The position numbers and the translations under genes are program-made. From Luminiphilus sp. (GTDB lineage Bacteria; Pseudomonadota; Gammaproteobacteria; Pseudomonadales; Halieaceae), in NCBI GenBank assembly GCA_022425845.1, contig JAKMEU010000155.1, positions 1 to 8,279 on the forward strand: a stretch of 8,279 bases of DNA, read 5' to 3'. Of this stretch, positions 6,614-8,279 are shown one piece after another (position 1 is the stretch's first letter; every line of letters starts with the position of its first letter). The notes beneath the pieces are model-generated. The model searched no databases. It saw nothing but the letters and a program-made list of their open reading frames with translations, and had not been told where the DNA came from.

Positions 6614-6625
6614 CCCTCCTCCTTT
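6614..6625 (-). promoter_or_regulatory. strong ribosome binding site for the methyltransferase
   Basis: On the minus strand this reads AAAGGAGGAGGG and ends seven bases before the ATG at 6606. It is the strongest Shine-Dalgarno sequence in the window and fixes the methyltransferase start against the longer TTG alternative. Confidence 0.8.
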
Positions 6626-6644
6626 AAGCACCGCCTACTCTGCC

Positions 6645-6664
6645 TGCGCGCCGGGCCGCGCGCA
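6645..6664 (-). other. GC-only hairpin between dehydratase and methyltransferase
   Basis: TGCGCGC and GCGCGCA form a perfect seven-base-pair stem around a six-base loop, eight bases after the dehydratase stop and about 20 bases before the methyltransferase ribosome binding site. No T-tract follows on the minus strand. It does not cover the ribosome binding site. Possible roles are partial attenuation or mRNA stabilisation, both inferred. Confidence 0.4.
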
Positions 6665-6671
6665 ATCATCG

Positions 6672-7637
6672 TCAACCTGCTGCCAGTACTCCGGCAAAGA
6701 GCGCCGCATCAACGTTGCCCCCCGATAGCACCACACCCACGCGCCGATACTGCTCTGGCAACCGCCCGGCCAGGGCCGCCGCAAGGGCAACCGCACCCCC
6801 AGGCTCCACAACAAGCTTGAGCGAGGCAAAAGCGGCCCGCATCGCCATCCGTACTTCGTCATCAGTGACCGAAATACCGCCTGTCAGCAAGCGTCGGTTG
6901 AGGGCAAACGTCAGTTCGCCGGGTGTGGGGGCTAACAGGGCGTCACAAATCGACGCCCCGCCGGGCTTTATCTGCTGCCGCTGATCCAAAGCCAGAGAGT
7001 GCTCGTGGTCGTTGAAGGCCTCCGGTTCCACCGAAAAGACGGCGGTGTGTGCACCGAGACCCTCTGCCGCCAGCGCACATCCCGCCACCAAGCCGCCGCC
7101 ACTGCAGCACACCAGCAGCGCGTCAGGGGGGTCTGCATCCTGAAGCAGTTCCAGCCCCACGGTACCCTGCCCTGCCACTATGTCGGGATCGTCATAGGAT
7201 GGGACAATGACGCCTCCCTCGCGTTTGACGATATCCCGCGCAATTGCCTCACGATCTTCCGTCATGCGGTTGTAGGCAATGATCTCCGCACCCAGCGCCA
7301 GGGTGTTCGCCGTCTTTATTTGGGGCGCATCAGCGGGCATGACAATGCGCGCCCTGATGCCCAGAACCCGCGCCGCTAGCGCCACACCCTGCGCGTGATT
7401 ACCGGAGGACCATGCCACCACACCCGCTCCGCGCTGAGCGTCGGTCAACTGGCTCAGGCGATTGAAGGCACCGCGGAATTTAAAGCTTCCCGTATGCTGA
7501 AGGCACTCCGGCTTAATGAGCAGCTCACGGCCGCAGGCGGCATCGAGCGCCTCTGACCGAAGCACCGGCGTTCGAATGACATGCCCCTGAAGCCGCTGTG
7601 CGGCCGACTCGACGTCGCGAAATTCTGGAAGCTTCAC
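6672..7637 (-). CDS. serine/threonine dehydratase or racemase family enzyme (PLP)
   Basis: A 321-residue fold-type II PLP enzyme. The Schiff-base lysine is K53 in TGSFKFRGAFN (49-59); SSGNHAQGVALAA (77-89) is the substrate loop; SGGGL (179-183) is the phosphate-binding glycine loop; SGGN (305-308) carries the residue facing the pyridine nitrogen. It lacks the C-terminal ACT regulatory domain of biosynthetic IlvA (about 510 residues), so it fits the short catabolic threonine/serine dehydratase and serine racemase group. S78, in the SSGNH motif, corresponds to the re-face catalytic serine of serine racemase, and E204/D210 fit the divalent-cation site of that group. Dehydratases make 2-oxobutyrate or pyruvate plus ammonia; racemases interconvert L- and D-serine. 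The only early start is a GTG at 7637 with a GGGGGTGAG immediately upstream. The methyltransferase follows after 65 bases; the sulfatase ends 100 bases before. Confidence 0.92.
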   Translation of the reverse strand: MKLPEFRDVESAAQRLQGHVIRTPVLRSEALDAACGRELLIKPECLQHTGSFKFRGAFNRLSQLTDAQRGAGVVAWSSGNHAQGVALAARVLGIRARIVMPADAPQIKTANTLALGAEIIAYNRMTEDREAIARDIVKREGGVIVPSYDDPDIVAGQGTVGLELLQDADPPDALLVCCSGGGLVAGCALAAEGLGAHTAVFSVEPEAFNDHEHSLALDQRQQIKPGGASICDALLAPTPGELTFALNRRLLTGGISVTDDEVRMAMRAAFASLKLVVEPGGAVALAAALAGRLPEQYRRVGVVLSGGNVDAALFAGVLAAG

Positions 7638-7737
7638 CTCACCCCCAAACCGTCATCCACCCACCTCGGTGCGCACCATGCCTCTAAGCCCAGGGCCTAT
7701 CCAACCGACACCGGGCGGCCGCGAACTGCCACAGCCC
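7638..7737 (-). other. sulfatase-dehydratase intergenic spacer
   Basis: A 100-base GC-rich spacer between two leftward genes. It contains a GCGGCCGC palindrome near the sulfatase end and the weak GGGGGTGAG in front of the dehydratase GTG. I see no T-tract terminator and no recognisable sigma-70 promoter, so whether the dehydratase shares the sulfatase transcript is undecided. Confidence 0.4.
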
Positions 7738-8279
7738 TCAATGTTGGCTGGCATCAAACCGATAGAAAGGCTCCATCATCTGATCGATGGTAAAGCTTGC
7801 GGGGCGTTGTCGCGGCGGGAAAGCCCTGAGGGTCATAAGGAATTTTTCCAACTCGGCTCTCGCCATGTAAATGCGTGGGATCTTCTTTACCCACCAATCG
7901 TTGTAGGTGTTTGAGTTCTGGTCCGCGCGTTCAAAGGGGTCTCGCCGCAAGTGGAACAGTTTGGGAATACGCAGCATGTCAAATTCTTCACGCCACACGT
8001 CGAACTCTTTGGCGCGCTGCTCGGCAAATACAATTTTCCAATCCCCCACGCGCATGGCCGTCAGCAGGCCATCATCGCTCCAGTAGAGGAAGGAGTTTCT
8101 GGGTCCCTGATCAACCGCTCCCGTCAGGTAGGGAAGGAAATTGTAGCCATCGAGGTGATTGCGATAATCCTTGCCATTTACCTGCATGCCCGCTTTCAAC
8201 TCGTCGGCTATGCCGGGGCGTCCCGCTGCTGCCATAAAAGTGGGCACCCAATCGGTGTGGGACATAATGTCATTGAGAA
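7738..8279 (-). CDS. arylsulfatase, C-terminal part (5' end outside window)
   Basis: The frame is open from the right edge to a TGA at 7738-7740. Reading in from the edge, LNDIMSHTDWVPTFMAAAG matches the conserved NDI-x-SHTDW-x-PT segment of type I arylsulfatases. LFHLRRDPFERAD and FPPRQRPASFTIDQ near the C-terminus are also typical. About 180 residues are present. The catalytic half, with the formylglycine-generating C/S-x-P-x-R motif and the calcium ligands, lies beyond the right edge, as does any signal peptide, so activity and location cannot be judged. Family members remove sulfate esters from aromatic compounds or sulfated glycans and are often periplasmic, commonly in marine bacteria. 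The ATG at 8265 is internal to the conserved motif and is not the start. Confidence 0.9.
   Translation of the reverse strand, partial: LNDIMSHTDWVPTFMAAAGRPGIADELKAGMQVNGKDYRNHLDGYNFLPYLTGAVDQGPRNSFLYWSDDGLLTAMRVGDWKIVFAEQRAKEFDVWREEFDMLRIPKLFHLRRDPFERADQNSNTYNDWWVKKIPRIYMARAELEKFLMTLRAFPPRQRPASFTIDQMMEPFYRFDASQH

Noticed and set aside
6607..6675. TTG start for the methyltransferase overlapping the dehydratase stop
   Set aside because: The TTGA overlap is tempting as a coupling signal, but the added residues are arginine-rich and unlike the family, and a near-perfect ribosome binding site precedes the ATG at 6606.
7669..7914. 81-residue rightward frame over the sulfatase 3' end and spacer
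   Set aside because: It is antisense to the conserved sulfatase C-terminus, with no ribosome binding site and no recognisable domain.

Overview
This window looks like an ordinary stretch of chromosome from a GC-rich, probably marine or aquatic gammaproteobacterium. The main support is an end-to-end YheS-type ABC-F protein, plus a gamma-carbonic-anhydrase-like hexapeptide protein, a bacterial Atm1-type exporter and an arylsulfatase. The taxonomic call is inference from protein types; no rRNA or other marker is present. I found no tRNA, rRNA, CRISPR array, insertion sequence, phage gene or attachment site.

Layout from left to right. (1) The 3' end of an MFS transporter runs rightward off the left edge (2-415). 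(2) It converges, with a 5-base gap, on a leftward gamma-carbonic-anhydrase-family gene (421-978). (3) A 141-base divergent intergenic region carries a nested inverted repeat. (4) A rightward pair follows: an Atm1-family ABC exporter (1120-2931) overlapping yheS (2918-4828) by 14 bases, where yheS uses a TTG start. (5) After 79 bases comes a class V aminotransferase of the alanine/serine-glyoxylate type (4908-6026). (6) One base away a leftward group ends: a TPMT-like SAM methyltransferase (6028-6606), preceded in its transcription direction by a serine/threonine dehydratase-racemase family enzyme (6672-7637) and the 3' end of an arylsulfatase (7738-8279, cut by the right edge).

How the genes may work together. 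Atm1 and yheS are physically coupled and almost certainly co-transcribed, but their known roles differ: export of glutathione-linked sulfur or metal compounds versus ribosome-associated ATPase. The two PLP enzymes, on opposite strands, both use small hydroxy- or amino-acid substrates (serine, alanine, glyoxylate, threonine), so a shared role in serine/glyoxylate metabolism is possible but unproven. The other genes have no evident joint pathway.

I did not find a convincing undescribed system. The points most worth a second look are an apparent change at a glutathione-contacting arginine in the Atm1 homologue, serine-racemase-like residues in the dehydratase, and short perfect dyads lying exactly across stop codons at three gene ends, including both convergent junctions. 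None of these dyads is followed by a T-tract that would make a standard intrinsic terminator.
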